A stretch of DNA of 64,000 bases, taken from Methylosinus sp. PW1. Its GTDB lineage: Bacteria > Pseudomonadota > Alphaproteobacteria > Rhizobiales > Beijerinckiaceae. The DNA is taken from positions 112,750-176,749 of the forward strand of contig NZ_JQNK01000007.1 of NCBI RefSeq assembly GCF_000745215.1. The letters are read 5' to 3'. The notes under the pieces were generated by a model. The model saw only the letters and a list, made by a program, of their open reading frames with translations, made no database searches and was not told where the DNA came from. Positions 8,706 through 17,980 of the stretch are shown here, one piece after another. Each line of letters starts with the position of its first letter. Position 1 is the stretch's first letter. The translations under genes were made by a program, and so were the position numbers.

Positions 8706-11299
8706 TTGAAGCTCACCTGCCCGAGGAAAGCGCGCGGCGCGCCATAAAAGGCGGTGTTGAATCCATTGCTGTTCTCGAAATAGCGCGCGTCGCCGATATT
8801 CTTGACGTTGAAGCGGAAGGCGACATCATGCCCGGCGATGACCGTGCGATAGGACGCCATGGCGTCGAATTTCACATAGGCCGGCATATACCAGCTGTTG
8901 TCATTGCTGCCGTAGCGGCGGTCCATCGCATAGAAGCCGGCGCCGAATTCGAAGCCTTCGCGCGCGCCGGGGGCCGTGTCCCATTTCGCCCACAGATTGC
9001 CGACATTCGGCGCGGCGCCGTAATAGCGCTTGCCGACATTGCCATTGTCATTGTCGTCGATGATCTTCACGGAATTGAAAGTGTAGCTGCCGAGGACGCT
9101 CAGATTCTCGGTGAGCTGTCCGGCGATGTCGAATTCGATTCCACGGCTCGCCACCTCGCCGACGGCGAGAGAGAAGGCAGGGTTGAACGGATCGGACTGA
9201 AGCACGTTCTTTTTGCGCAGATCGAACAGGGCGAGGCTCGTCGAGAGGCGCCCGTCCATCCATAGCTTCTTGACGCCGACCTCCCATTGCAGTCCGCGCT
9301 CCGGCGGGTAGATCTCTCCTCCCGAGCTCTTGCCGTTGTTCGTCCCGGCGGAGCGTGTGTAGCTGCCGTAGAGCGAGGTGTCGCGATCGAGCTTGACGAG
9401 AAGCCCGGCGCGCGGCGACAGCGGCGTCTTATCGGCGTAGCGGTCGAGCGGATAGGGCGAGCAGGCGGGATAGCAGGCTTCCCAATCGCCGCCATAGGTC
9501 GTGCCGTAGCGCTCCTCGGCCTTGTCGTAGCGGCCGCCGAGCAGAAGATGCACGCGGTCGTCGAGGAAGCTGATCTGATCCTGGACATAGGCGCCGAAAT
9601 TCTGCCAGCGGCTCGCGAAAAGCGTGTTGTTGCGGCCGAGATCGGCCACCGAATGCATGAGCGGCCCGACCCCTCCATAGGACGGCGTCCATACATTCAG
9701 CGAGGGAAAGGACGAAAGCCATCCGGTGCTCGGCCAGTCGTCGCCATAATGGAACCAGTCGACGCCGGCGAGGAGCGCATGATGGATCGGCCCCGTGTCG
9801 ATCTCGCCGATCAGATTGAGATTGGTCGAGAGCTGATAGCGCTTCACGACTCCGGCGTAGAAGCTGCGATTCAGGGTGACGCCGTCGAATCCTGAGATGA
9901 AGATCGCATTCTGATTCTCATGGGCGTCGACATAGTGAAAGGCGCTCGTCACCTTCCATTTGTCGGCGAGGCGCCATGTCCAGTCGAAGGCGTAGACGGT
10001 GCGATGGACGACATAGGGAAATTGCGACCAATATTCGGGATCGACCTGATTATAGCGTCTCGGGAGATTGGCCGGTCGATCGTTGAAGCCTTGTATCGTG
10101 AGCGGCTTGCCGAGATCGTCATAGAGCAGATTGACCGGAACCTGGCCGGCCCGGATCGATTTCATCTGCTCATAGTGCTCGAATTGCACATTGGCTTCGA
10201 AATTTTCGCTCGGACGGAAGGTGAGATAGAGCGCCGCCGCGCCATTGTTCCGGTGGTCGAAATTCACGAAAGAATCGGCGCGGTCGTAGACTCCCATCAC
10301 CCGGTAGAGCACGGTCTTCTGATCGTCGATCGGGCCGGTGACGTCGGCGATGGTGCGCGAGAGGCCAAAGCTCCCGAATTGCGTGTCGAGCGTCGCCGCG
10401 AAATCCTCTTGCGGCCGCTTGGTGACGATATTGACGAAGCCGCCGGGCTCGATGCGTCCATAGAGCATGGAGGCGGGGCCTTTCACCACCTCGACGCGAT
10501 CGGTGAAGGCCATGTCGACCCCGCCGCCGGTTCCGTCGACACGCAATCCGTTGCGATAGCTGCGGCCATAGCCGCTGCTGAAGCCGCGAATGAGAAAGTT
10601 GTCGTAGAAGATCCCGCTATTGTCCGCCTGCACGCCGGAGACGTTCTGCGCCGCCTCGAGCACGTTGAGAATCTGCCGGTCGTGAATGACCTCGCGCGGC
10701 ACCACCTGCACCGATTGCGGCGTGTCGATGAGCGGCGTGTCGGTTCGCGTGGCGCTCGACGTCGAGGAGCGGGCATAGCCCGTCTCGCGTGCGCCATCGC
10801 CGGAGCCGCCGCGCGCGCGGCCGCCGCGGTCTTCCACTCGTCGCCCGTTCTCAGCTCCGATGTCGATCGTCGGCAGCGGCTCGGCCCCCGCGTCATTGCG
10901 TTGCCCATCGTTCTGCGCCAGCACGATCAGCACGGATTTTCCGTCCGCCGCCACCTCGTAATTCAGTCCCGAGCCGGACAGCAGCCGCTCGAGCGCGGCA
11001 TTCAGCGTATGCGTTCCCTCGAGTCCGCCTGTGCGCAGCGTCCGCGTCAGCGTCGTGTCATAGACGATCAGCACGCCGCTCGTATCGGCGAGACGCGTCA
11101 GCGCCGTCGACATGCGGCCGGCGGGGATGGAATAGGCGCGGACGATCTCGACGATCTCTTTGTCCGGCATTTGCGCATGGGCGCGGGCGTCGTCGGCGCC
11201 GCCGATCGCCAATGCGCCCAACACTGTGGCCAGCGCCGTCGCGCCCATGATCGCACTCCCGGCGTCGCCGCCGCTTTGCCTCGAAACCCGTCTCGCCAT
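8699..11299 (-). CDS. TonB-dependent siderophore receptor with N-terminal STN signalling domain
   Basis: An 866-residue outer-membrane receptor. After a signal region (about 1-42) comes an STN/secretin-like domain (about 50-125, AYSIPAGRMSTALTRLAD), which contacts FecR in the periplasm. A TonB/plug region follows, with TPQSVQVVPREVI and a NFLIRGFSSGYG segment (about 190-300), then a 22-strand barrel ending in an aromatic residue (VSFKW). The combination points to ferric-siderophore uptake with cell-surface signalling. Upstream lie FecR and a FecI-type sigma factor on the same strand. The substrate cannot be read from sequence, and no siderophore synthesis genes are visible, so it may import a foreign siderophore. 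Confidence 0.92.
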   Translation of the reverse strand: MARRVSRQSGGDAGSAIMGATALATVLGALAIGGADDARAHAQMPDKEIVEIVRAYSIPAGRMSTALTRLADTSGVLIVYDTTLTRTLRTGGLEGTHTLNAALERLLSGSGLNYEVAADGKSVLIVLAQNDGQRNDAGAEPLPTIDIGAENGRRVEDRGGRARGGSGDGARETGYARSSTSSATRTDTPLIDTPQSVQVVPREVIHDRQILNVLEAAQNVSGVQADNSGIFYDNFLIRGFSSGYGRSYRNGLRVDGTGGGVDMAFTDRVEVVKGPASMLYGRIEPGGFVNIVTKRPQEDFAATLDTQFGSFGLSRTIADVTGPIDDQKTVLYRVMGVYDRADSFVNFDHRNNGAAALYLTFRPSENFEANVQFEHYEQMKSIRAGQVPVNLLYDDLGKPLTIQGFNDRPANLPRRYNQVDPEYWSQFPYVVHRTVYAFDWTWRLADKWKVTSAFHYVDAHENQNAIFISGFDGVTLNRSFYAGVVKRYQLSTNLNLIGEIDTGPIHHALLAGVDWFHYGDDWPSTGWLSSFPSLNVWTPSYGGVGPLMHSVADLGRNNTLFASRWQNFGAYVQDQISFLDDRVHLLLGGRYDKAEERYGTTYGGDWEACYPACSPYPLDRYADKTPLSPRAGLLVKLDRDTSLYGSYTRSAGTNNGKSSGGEIYPPERGLQWEVGVKKLWMDGRLSTSLALFDLRKKNVLQSDPFNPAFSLAVGEVASRGIEFDIAGQLTENLSVLGSYTFNSVKIIDDNDNGNVGKRYYGAAPNVGNLWAKWDTAPGAREGFEFGAGFYAMDRRYGSNDNSWYMPAYVKFDAMASYRTVIAGHDVAFRFNVKNIGDARYFENSNGFNTAFYGAPRAFLGQVSFKW

Positions 11300-11410
11300 C
11301 GGCGCCCCCTCGCATCTTTTCGGGGGCTCGAACGTCCCCTCACCGAGTTGGACGCGGCTCGGCGTCCGGGGAGGAGGTCGCTCGACGATGTTTTTTTTGC
11401 GCGGCTCCTC

Positions 11411-12418
11411 TCAGCCTCCGATCAGAGTGACGAAGCCGAGAGAGACGGCGCGAAGACCGAGCGATTTTTGAATCGCGCGCAGCGCCGCCTCGGGATCGCG
11501 GGTCTCGAAGACGCCGGTCACGCGCCGTCCGCGCAGGCTAGGGTCGACGAGCGCCACATATCCGCGGCGATAGCGCGAGAGAGTCGCCAGCACCTCGGCG
11601 AGAGGCTTGTCGTCGAAGATGAGCTTGCCGCGCCGCCATGCCGTCACCTGATCCGTATCGACCGGATAGGGCGAAACCGCCGCCACGCCCGGCGCGAAGG
11701 CGCTCTGCGCGCCTTCCTCGACGATGACGCTCGGGCCGGCGCCCGACAGCCGCACGCGATGCTCGGTCACGGTCACTTCCGTGCGCGCGCCCTGGATCGA
11801 GACGTCGAAGGCGGTGCCGAGCGCGGTCGTGGTTCCCGCCGGGGTGGCGACGGAGAAGGGCCGGGCGGCGTCGGGCGCCACCGCGAACCAGGCCTCGCCT
11901 CGCAGCAGCGTCACGCGCCGCTCGCCGCCGACGAAATTCGTCTCCAACGCGGAATCGGGGCCGAGCTCCACGCGCGAGCCGTCCTCGAGGACGAGGCTGC
12001 GCAGTTCGCCGGTTCCGCTGAGATGGCCGGCGCGCCAGCGGATCGACAATTCGTCATAAGAGAGCGCGAGGGCCAGAGCGAGGCCGGCCACAGCCGCCGC
12101 GGCGCGAAGCCCCGGCCGGGCGAAACGCGGCCGGGGCTTCGCCGCCGGCTGCAGCTGCGGGCGCAGAATTTCCAGATCGCCCCACAGGCGGCAGATATCG
12201 TCGAAAGCGGCCTTGTTGGCGGCGTCCGCGGTCAGCCAGGCGGCGAAGGCCTTGCGCTCCGCCGGCGTCGAGGAGCCCGAGTCGAGCCGCATCCACCAAG
12301 CGATGGCGGCGCGCCTTCGCTCCAATTCCGCTTCGCTGGGGACGAGGTCCGCGCTCATGGTATCCGCAGAGGGCTCGAGAACAAGGCTCTCATAGAGTAG
12401 GACGCGCCCGATGCGCAA
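11411..12418 (-). CDS. FecR-family anti-sigma / signal transducer
   Basis: A 335-residue single-span membrane protein. The N-terminal cytoplasmic domain (about 30-80) has AIAWWMRLDSGSSTPAERKA and AWLTADAANKAAFDDICRLW, the DUF4880-type sigma-binding region. A hydrophobic segment is near 108-123. The periplasmic FecR domain spans about 140-240 and ends in an STN-like module (about 258-330). It should hold the adjacent ECF sigma factor inactive until the receptor signals. An internal ATG at 12358 (MSADLVPSE) is a reasonable alternative start, as neither start has a strong ribosome site. The gene follows the sigma factor by about 30 bases. Confidence 0.85.
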   Translation of the reverse strand: MRIGRVLLYESLVLEPSADTMSADLVPSEAELERRRAAIAWWMRLDSGSSTPAERKAFAAWLTADAANKAAFDDICRLWGDLEILRPQLQPAAKPRPRFARPGLRAAAAVAGLALALALSYDELSIRWRAGHLSGTGELRSLVLEDGSRVELGPDSALETNFVGGERRVTLLRGEAWFAVAPDAARPFSVATPAGTTTALGTAFDVSIQGARTEVTVTEHRVRLSGAGPSVIVEEGAQSAFAPGVAAVSPYPVDTDQVTAWRRGKLIFDDKPLAEVLATLSRYRRGYVALVDPSLRGRRVTGVFETRDPEAALRAIQKSLGLRAVSLGFVTLIGG

Positions 12419-12448
12419 AAGGGGAGGTCGCGAAGGGGCGATCGGGCG

Positions 12449-12949
12449 TCAATCGAGCGCCGCCCGGCAACGCTCCATGGCGAGCCGCAGATGCTTTTCT
12501 ACCATATTGCGGGAAATGCGCATGCGCGCGGCGATCTCCTCATGCGAGAGATCCTCGAAGCGGCGCATGACGAAGGCCTGCCGGCATTTGGGCGGCAGCG
12601 CCTCGATCGCCTCCAGCAGACGGCGCGCGAGCTCCTCCGTCTCATAGAGCGCATCCGGCTCGACGGCGGGCTCGGCGACGTCCTCGGGCGCGTCGCCGGG
12701 CGTGAAATATTTGGCCTCGCTCTCGCGGCGACGCGCGAAATCGCGCGAGAGATTTATGGCGATCTGCTTCAGAAAGGCCGGCGGGTCGGCGATCGTGTCG
12801 AAATCCTCGCGGCGGATGGCGCGGACGAAGGTCTCCTGCAGCAGGTCGGAGGCGTTCTCCGGCCCGACGCGGCGCTTGAAATAATCGAGCAGCACGCGCT
12901 TGTTGCGGCGAAACAGCTCGCGGAAACGATGTGTTCTCGGATCGGGCAT
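12449..12949 (-). CDS. ECF RNA polymerase sigma factor, FecI-like
   Basis: A 166-residue ECF sigma factor with region 2 (RFRELFRRNKRVLLDYFKRR, then ASDLLQETFVRAIRRE) and region 4 (EALPPKCRQAFVMRRFEDLS, followed by HEEIAARMRISRNMVEKHL as helix-turn-helix). It should direct transcription of the receptor operon when FecR is triggered. The ATG at 12949 is chosen over a longer reading from 12997 because AAAGGCG lies just upstream. The order sigma, FecR, receptor, PepSY protein on one strand is the classical surface-signalling arrangement. Confidence 0.9.
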   Translation of the reverse strand: MPDPRTHRFRELFRRNKRVLLDYFKRRVGPENASDLLQETFVRAIRREDFDTIADPPAFLKQIAINLSRDFARRRESEAKYFTPGDAPEDVAEPAVEPDALYETEELARRLLEAIEALPPKCRQAFVMRRFEDLSHEEIAARMRISRNMVEKHLRLAMERCRAALD

Positions 12950-13078
12950 GATCGCCTTTCGACGGCGGAGAGGGCCGTGGCGGCTGAGAGGACCCATGGT
13001 GCGCGGAGGCCGCTCGGGCGGCTCCGCTATGCGCTCTCGTCGAGGTCCGCCGGCGTGATCGCGGGCGGCGGGGCGCGG

Positions 13079-13489
13079 TCAGGCCGCGGGCGGCGCACGC
13101 GAGAAGGGCCGGACGCCCGTCGCCCCGGCGAGCGGCCAAGCGTCGGTCACGAAAGCGCGCCGGTTCTCGGCGCCGTGGGGCGGGGCGAGGAGCAGCAGCG
13201 TCGCGGTCAGCAATGTCGCGAGCACGGCGTCGCTCGGGTCATAGGAGAGCGGGCAGCAGAGGCAATGGCCAGGCCGGTCCGCGCGGCTCGGCGCCGTGGG
13301 GAGCCCGTCATGGCCGCCGTCGGATATCGGCGCGCACAAGCGGCTCGCCGCGTCGAGCCCCGGCGCGAGCGGCATGGGACGCGCCTCGGCAAAGGCGAGC
13401 GCGAGCGTCTGAAGCAGCAGCAGCGCCGCAATTCCTCGGGTGAGGAAAATGCGCACGATTTGCCTCAGGCCGGGCCGAAACTTCGCCAT
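13079..13489 (-). CDS. Small DUF2946-like membrane/exported protein
   Basis: A 136-residue protein with a hydrophobic N-terminal helix (GIAALLLLQTLALAFAEA) and a second hydrophobic stretch after a short HCLCCPL cysteine motif, as in DUF2946-like proteins that often sit beside TonB-dependent receptors. It is 129 bases upstream of the FecI-type gene on the same strand, so it may be the first gene of the iron regulon. Its role is unknown; a metal-related accessory role is only inferred. The start is taken at the methionine before the helix (13489); a longer reading begins at 13567. Confidence 0.55.
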   Translation of the reverse strand: MAKFRPGLRQIVRIFLTRGIAALLLLQTLALAFAEARPMPLAPGLDAASRLCAPISDGGHDGLPTAPSRADRPGHCLCCPLSYDPSDAVLATLLTATLLLLAPPHGAENRRAFVTDAWPLAGATGVRPFSRAPPAA

Positions 13490-13663
13490 TGTGGCAGGGT
13501 CGGCAATGGCGAAAGCAGCGTCAAGAGGCAAAGCGCCTCGCGGGCGGCGCGGGGCGTCGAATTTCATCGGACTGTCGCCGCGGCGACACAGCGCGCGAAA
13601 ACGGCCGCGCCATGGACGCGGCCGTTTTCGACGTATTTTCCGCCGAGCCCTCTGTGGACAGTT

Positions 13664-13738
13664 ACCTGAGCCATAGGACGATGGCGGCGATCGTTACGAC
13701 GGCGCGATAATTCCAGGCGGTCTTCTCGAAGCGGGTTC
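13664..13738 (-). pseudogene. IS5-type transposase tail relic
   Basis: The minus strand reads TRFEKTAWNYRAVVTIAAIV followed by LWLR and a stop, similar to the end of many IS5-family transposases (…RFEK.A.NY…A….I.LR). An in-frame TGA lies immediately before the match. Nothing else of the element remains, so this is a short scar. Confidence 0.45.
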
Positions 13739-13830
13739 ACACAGCGGCTCCGCGTGGTCTTTCCGATTCGATTTGGCGTAAGTCATCGACAGTGAATTCG
13801 GCCGGGTCACGCGATCCAGACCGCGCCTAT

Positions 13831-14258
13831 TCAGCGCAGCTCGGGCGTCTTCCGCTTCCGAAAGCCGCCGGTAGCGCGCTCTTCGTTTTCGCGTGCTGCC
13901 GAGGCCTTGCTCGGCGATCGGGACTTGCCGCCCTTACGGCCCATCAGGCCCGCCATCCAGCTCGTCGATCCCAGAACGCCGTCGAGCAACGCGGGAGTAC
14001 ACAGATCCGCATCGAGTTTCGGGAAATGAACGCCGAGCCCGGCCGGGGTGATTTCGATCTCGTCGAGATCTTCGGCCTTCGCATGCTCGAGGCCTTCGAC
14101 TTGCCAGGGCGCAAAACCGATCTCGATTCCCGTCGTGAGGCGGATCACCACGCGGTTGCACCCGGCGTCGTAATACGCGCTTTCGGCACGGGTCCCTTCA
14201 GTCACGCCTCGCCGCACGCCGTCGCCGCGTCGAATTGCTGCTTGGTCAACTCAGCCAT
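13831..14258 (-). pseudogene. DUF2442-domain protein with N-terminal frameshift
   Basis: DUF2442 proteins are small and often pair with DUF4160 proteins. The first 18 codons (MAELTKQQFDAATACGEA), starting at 14258 with GGAG eight bases upstream, match the family start but end in TGA. The body (AESAYYDAGCNRVVIRLTTG and EIGFAPWQVEGLEHA) continues in another frame to 13831. Either a single-base indel near 14205-14215 broke the gene, or a GTG at 14217 now starts a shorter protein. The C-terminal 35 residues are basic (RKGGKSRSPSK). Confidence 0.6.
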
Positions 14259-14405
14259 GAATCCGTCTCCATGCCTCCAGCAGATCGTCCCTATGTACGG
14301 CGACCAACGACTGCCGGGCGTCATGCTCGCTGCATCCGATCGCCTCGCGCAGCTCCAGACGAACGACATCGATAACGACCTCCCATCGGACAGCGCTAGA
14401 GATAC
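14252..14405 (-). pseudogene. Possible DUF4160-like C-terminal relic upstream of DUF2442
   Basis: A frame ending in LVAVHRDDLLEAWRRIHG and a stop overlaps the DUF2442 start by seven bases, as in an operon. The ending resembles the C-terminus of DUF4160 proteins, the usual partner of DUF2442. The conserved DUF4160 N-terminus is not visible, so this is either a decayed partner or an unrelated small gene. Confidence 0.3.
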
Positions 14406-14842
14406 CAACACATCCGGCTTTTCGGTCCGCGGGGGCGAAACTCTCGCCTCCGCTTCTCGTGCTCGAGGACCTTGCTGATCAGCCGACGAATCCCGCCTCG
14501 ACTGATCGGCCGCCCGGCGCGACGAACGAGCGCGGCCTGCTGTTGAGCATCAAAGGCAGGACCGGCTGGCGCGGGGTGGGGAAACCGATCGCGCCCGGCG
14601 CTGGATGAAACTTCGGGGGCACGTCACCACCCCTCAGGTCATGCTGAAAAATAAGTAAGCCCAAAGTGGCCAACCCGCCCGCCAGTTTCGCGGGATTTTC
14701 ACCTGTCCATTGACCATCGGCCATCTTTGTGGACGTGCTGCCAAGGATGATCAAATACGACGATGTACCGGTTCTACGCTGGCTGATGACAAATCAATCC
14801 GCTGGGCATCTTTACCAACCTGGCGGACGAAGGGCGATTCGG
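14406..14842. other. Spacer before the first LytS-type kinase
   Basis: These 437 bp contain no recognisable gene. Frames on either strand have no family features. The right half (14640-14800) is less GC-rich and probably holds the kinase promoter. Confidence 0.35.
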
Positions 14843-15925
14843 ATGGAAGATGGAATGTCAACCCGAAAATCCCTCTTTGGGGAAGCGTTCAGGCTGGGAA
14901 TAACACACCTATTTTTGGCGGCGCTATTCTATGGCGTGTCTGCATATTTCTCCGGAGCGGAATTAAAGGAAAATGACTCGAAGAGCTTTGTCGGTCATTC
15001 CGGGATGGTCAATATTGTGTCAGGACCCCTGTCATTTTCTATAATGTCGATCGCAGTCTGGTATCTGCGCAGAAATAGAATGATATATAATGTAATCATA
15101 TGCTTCCTTATATCCGCGTTCGTTTCCGTTACAGATTTTTTTGTCACGATGGAATTTTACAAGACCTTCTACGCCGCGGATAATCTTAACTTTTCTGTCG
15201 ATGACAACATAAAAGAGCTGTTTATGTGCTGGGCCGTGTACTTTGGCTGGTCCATCGTGTTTCTGACGCTTCTCTACAGCTTCGATATCAGGGACCGCGA
15301 GCGCCGATTGGCAGCGGTTCGGGAAGAGGCCCTTTCCGCGCAAATGAGGGCGCTGCGCTATCAGGTAAATCCGCATTTCCTTTTCAATACGCTCAACTCG
15401 ATCGCGGGACTGATTGAAGAAGGCTCCGCGACACGCGCCGAGCGCATGGTGCTGTCGCTGTCGACGTTCCTGCGCACAACGCTGACGCTGGACCCGTTCC
15501 ACGATGTCCGGCTGTCCGAGGAACTGACGTTGCAGGAGGAATATCTAGAGATTGAGCATGAGCGTTTCTCGGATCGGATGACCTTCCATATCGACATGCC
15601 GGATGATGTGCGTCACGCGCTGGTGCCCAGTCTGATCCTCCAGCCCCTGATTGAAAATGCAATCAAGCATGGCGTTGGCGCGATGGCCGGCAAGGTCAGT
15701 ATTTCGCTCTCCGCCCGTCGTGAGACCGGCCGGCTGCGCGTGATCGTCGAGAACGACATGCCGATGGAAACGGTCGGGCCAAAGCCCGCTGGCATGGGGG
15801 TCGGGCTGAAGAATGTCGCCGACCGCCTTCGAGCGCGGTTTCAGGATGACGGGCAATTTTCGGCCGGTCCTGCCGCACCGGGTGTCTATCGGGCGGCATT
15901 GGATATGCCGTGGAGGACCGAATGA
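14843..15925 (+). CDS. LytS/AlgZ-type membrane sensor histidine kinase (copy 1)
   Basis: About 360 residues. Four hydrophobic segments in the first 150 residues (for example HLFLAALFYGVSAYF and FSIMSIAVWYL) are followed by a linker and the PF06580 kinase core: RYQVNPHFLFNTLNSIAGL (phospho-acceptor His about 178), LILQPLIENAIKHGVG (N box) and GMGVGLKNVADRL (G box). The kinase part is highly similar to the second kinase at 23160, whereas the membrane part has diverged. I take ATG 14843, with GAAGGG upstream; 14729 and 14855 are alternatives. Its stop overlaps the start of its partner regulator by four bases, but that regulator is broken. Confidence 0.88.
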   Translation: MEDGMSTRKSLFGEAFRLGITHLFLAALFYGVSAYFSGAELKENDSKSFVGHSGMVNIVSGPLSFSIMSIAVWYLRRNRMIYNVIICFLISAFVSVTDFFVTMEFYKTFYAADNLNFSVDDNIKELFMCWAVYFGWSIVFLTLLYSFDIRDRERRLAAVREEALSAQMRALRYQVNPHFLFNTLNSIAGLIEEGSATRAERMVLSLSTFLRTTLTLDPFHDVRLSEELTLQEEYLEIEHERFSDRMTFHIDMPDDVRHALVPSLILQPLIENAIKHGVGAMAGKVSISLSARRETGRLRVIVENDMPMETVGPKPAGMGVGLKNVADRLRARFQDDGQFSAGPAAPGVYRAALDMPWRTE

Positions 15926-16195
15926 CCGAACTGACGATTCTTGTAGTCGATGATGAGCCGCCGGCCCCGCGGCGGCTGACACGACTGTTGAAACAAGCTC
16001 GACTTGGGTAAGCCAGTCGATGAGGCTGGCGATATCATGAAGGCCCGCGCGCTCGTAGAAGAGCGTGTGCCGGACATCCTCTTGCTCGACATCCAGATGC
16101 CGCGCGGCGCCGGGTTCGAATTGCTCGATAGTCTTACGGATGCTTTGCCGGCGGTCGTGTTTGTCACGGCGTTCGACCACCATGTGCCAAAAATG
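15922..16195 (+). pseudogene. LytTR-type response regulator, frameshifted and truncated
   Basis: The gene starts with ATGA overlap on the kinase stop and reads MTELTILVVDDEPPAPRRL, then hits a stop after 29 codons. The receiver domain resumes in the next frame (ARALVEERVPDILLLDIQMP and VVFVTAFDHH) and ends near 16195, where homology to the intact regulator at 24266 stops. The phosphorylated Asp codon survives, but the C-terminal third of the receiver and the whole LytTR DNA-binding domain are gone. Kinase 1 therefore has no working cognate regulator here, unless it signals to the intact copy. Confidence 0.85.
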
Positions 16196-16385
16196 GCGTC
16201 ACCGTCTCTGATCGAGTCGAAGCAAGGCCGCAGGCGCCGATCATGTGCCAAGGCGAGAGCCAGCTTCCCGGGTCTTCGGCCGCGTTGCAAAACCGTCACC
16301 CGCGCGTTGCGCCGCAGTTCCAGCCGCCATTCGCTGAGCATTTGCCTTCAACCATGCCGTGGCTCTCTCGATCGCCATCGCAGCG

Positions 16386-16979
16386 CTACTCGACATAACG
16401 AATATCTGCAACGAGCTCCCAGCAATTTTTGGTCGGATAAAGAAGCAATTGGCCATCGACTCGCCGTCCCGGACGATAAGGCTTGCCGTCGAGGTCGTAC
16501 GCTGTCCCCAAATTCTCCTCGCCCACGTACGGTCCCCGGAAATGCACGCGCGTCCACTCGACGGAAATCTGATTGCTCTGGCCCTCATTGAACTCCATCA
16601 TCACATATTCTTCTTTGTCGCCGGGCTTCGCCGGGACGGTCGTTTTCCAATAGAAATCGAACATCTGGATCGGAAATTTGTCGTAGCTCTCTTTCGGAAT
16701 CGCGCTCTTCCTCGTCTCGTTCTTTTTGCCGCGTTCCTCATAATCGATCTGAGGCGCGGCGTATTTTTTTCGCACGGCTGCCGATCGGATCATGGTGGTG
16801 AACAACTCTTTATAACTCCGAGACTGGCACGCGAGCGCAGCCTGTTCGAGTTCATGCTGCTCGAGTTCAGCAATTGGATTCTCGGCGTCGCCCCATGCCG
16901 GCGCGGCAGACAGAATTTGAGGCAGCGTCAGAGCGACCAAAAGTCCGCTGATGAACGAAGTTGAAGAGAAGGCGCACAT
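16386..16979 (-). CDS. Exported protein of unknown function
   Basis: A 197-residue protein with a signal peptide (FSSTSFISGLLVALTLPQIL, cleavage likely after PAWG). The start at 16979 is supported by AGGAG eight bases upstream; a longer frame to 17165 lacks this. The mature part contains PIQMFDFYWKTTVPAKPG and ends in a block with NCWELVADIRYVE. I do not recognise a family. The general build (150-200 residues, one or two Cys, beta-rich) is shared with the other exported proteins of this island. Between it and the broken regulator lies about 190 bp of unassigned sequence. Confidence 0.65.
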   Translation of the reverse strand: MCAFSSTSFISGLLVALTLPQILSAAPAWGDAENPIAELEQHELEQAALACQSRSYKELFTTMIRSAAVRKKYAAPQIDYEERGKKNETRKSAIPKESYDKFPIQMFDFYWKTTVPAKPGDKEEYVMMEFNEGQSNQISVEWTRVHFRGPYVGEENLGTAYDLDGKPYRPGRRVDGQLLLYPTKNCWELVADIRYVE

Positions 16980-17133
16980 TGTTCGCACTCCTGTCAGATC
17001 CTGCTTGCCAGTCGAATCTATCGTCGGTGCGGGTCGAAGTTGAGCGTAAAAGCGAACTGGTACTTCATGTATGTTGACAGTGTGCGGCGCCGGGAATAGC
17101 CACGGATCGAATGGCTTGACCCGAGGACTGGCG

Positions 17134-17928
17134 ATGTCTCGAAGACGATGGCGGCAAATCGCCACGGTCGGCTTTCTAGCCAGTTCATATTGCCTTTCGC
17201 CGTCTGCGCTCGGCTTTGCAGGACCAGGCGTCCGCGATAAAGCAGCTCTCGACTATCTCACCGAATATTGTGCGGAAATCACGCCGGAGGACCAGGTCGG
17301 CAACAAGGGGGAGGCCTTGTTCGACGCGCTCGCCATTCTCCAGCAGGACCGCTTCAATGTCCATGTAAGAGGTCTGCGCCGGAAGAGCGACAGCGTCGAC
17401 GCTTATTTTGCGGGGACGACGCACTGCGTCGAGATCGCCGGCGCCATGTTGACGATCGACAAGGAAACGAGTGCGGCCATCGTCGACGGCAATCCATCGC
17501 TGCTGCTGGAAGTCTACCGCCACAAGAGCAACGGACGGTTGGAATTCTCTGTCGGAGTTTCGGACGACGCCCCGCCCGAGGGAATTGACGCCGTGGGGGA
17601 AACGCCGCGCCCGTTGCACGAGATTCCCCTGAAATATCACGGAAAATGGGCCTATTCGGCCCATAATTGCACCGGGGGAGAACCGACCGCCGTGCTCGCA
17701 ATCGATTCCAAAGGTCTGCATCAGTCGAAAGGGGAAATGATCGCTCTCGGGGTTCTCACCATGGGGAGCTCGCGCCGCACGATTATTATCAACGCTCGAA
17801 ATTCGGGCGGCGGAGGAAAGTGGGATTCTACGGAAGAGTTTACCCTTTCGTCCGATAGCGCCGTTCTCGAATGGCGGACGGTGCGGCCCGATCCGTCGGC
17901 GGTCTCGCGATTGGTCCGCTGTCGATAA
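17134..17928 (+). CDS. Exported protein of unknown function with C-terminal beta domain
   Basis: A 264-residue protein starting at 17134 (GAGGAC upstream) with a signal sequence ending near SPSALGFAG. The C-terminal 100 residues (from KYHGKWAYSAHNCTGGEP to RLVRCR) look like a small lipocalin-like or Ig-like beta domain with two Cys that could form a disulfide. The domain contains an IIINARNSGGGGKW turn. It is transcribed divergently from the exported protein at 16386 and followed by another exported protein 52 bases downstream. No enzymatic motif is visible. Confidence 0.65.
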   Translation: MSRRRWRQIATVGFLASSYCLSPSALGFAGPGVRDKAALDYLTEYCAEITPEDQVGNKGEALFDALAILQQDRFNVHVRGLRRKSDSVDAYFAGTTHCVEIAGAMLTIDKETSAAIVDGNPSLLLEVYRHKSNGRLEFSVGVSDDAPPEGIDAVGETPRPLHEIPLKYHGKWAYSAHNCTGGEPTAVLAIDSKGLHQSKGEMIALGVLTMGSSRRTIIINARNSGGGGKWDSTEEFTLSSDSAVLEWRTVRPDPSAVSRLVRCR

Positions 17929-17980
17929 AGCGGCGCATGAAGCAGCGCCACAAGTGGAAATGTCTCTTGGGAGACACGGG

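Noticed and set aside
9920..12400. 826-codon open frame on the plus strand
   Set aside because: It is antisense to the TonB-dependent receptor and FecR. The translation is a low-complexity His/Arg/Asp/Val-rich string without a family, as expected for the reverse strand of a GC-rich gene.
12491..13669. 392-codon open frame on the plus strand
   Set aside because: It overlaps the sigma factor and the DUF2946-like gene on the other strand and is arginine- and alanine-rich without motifs.
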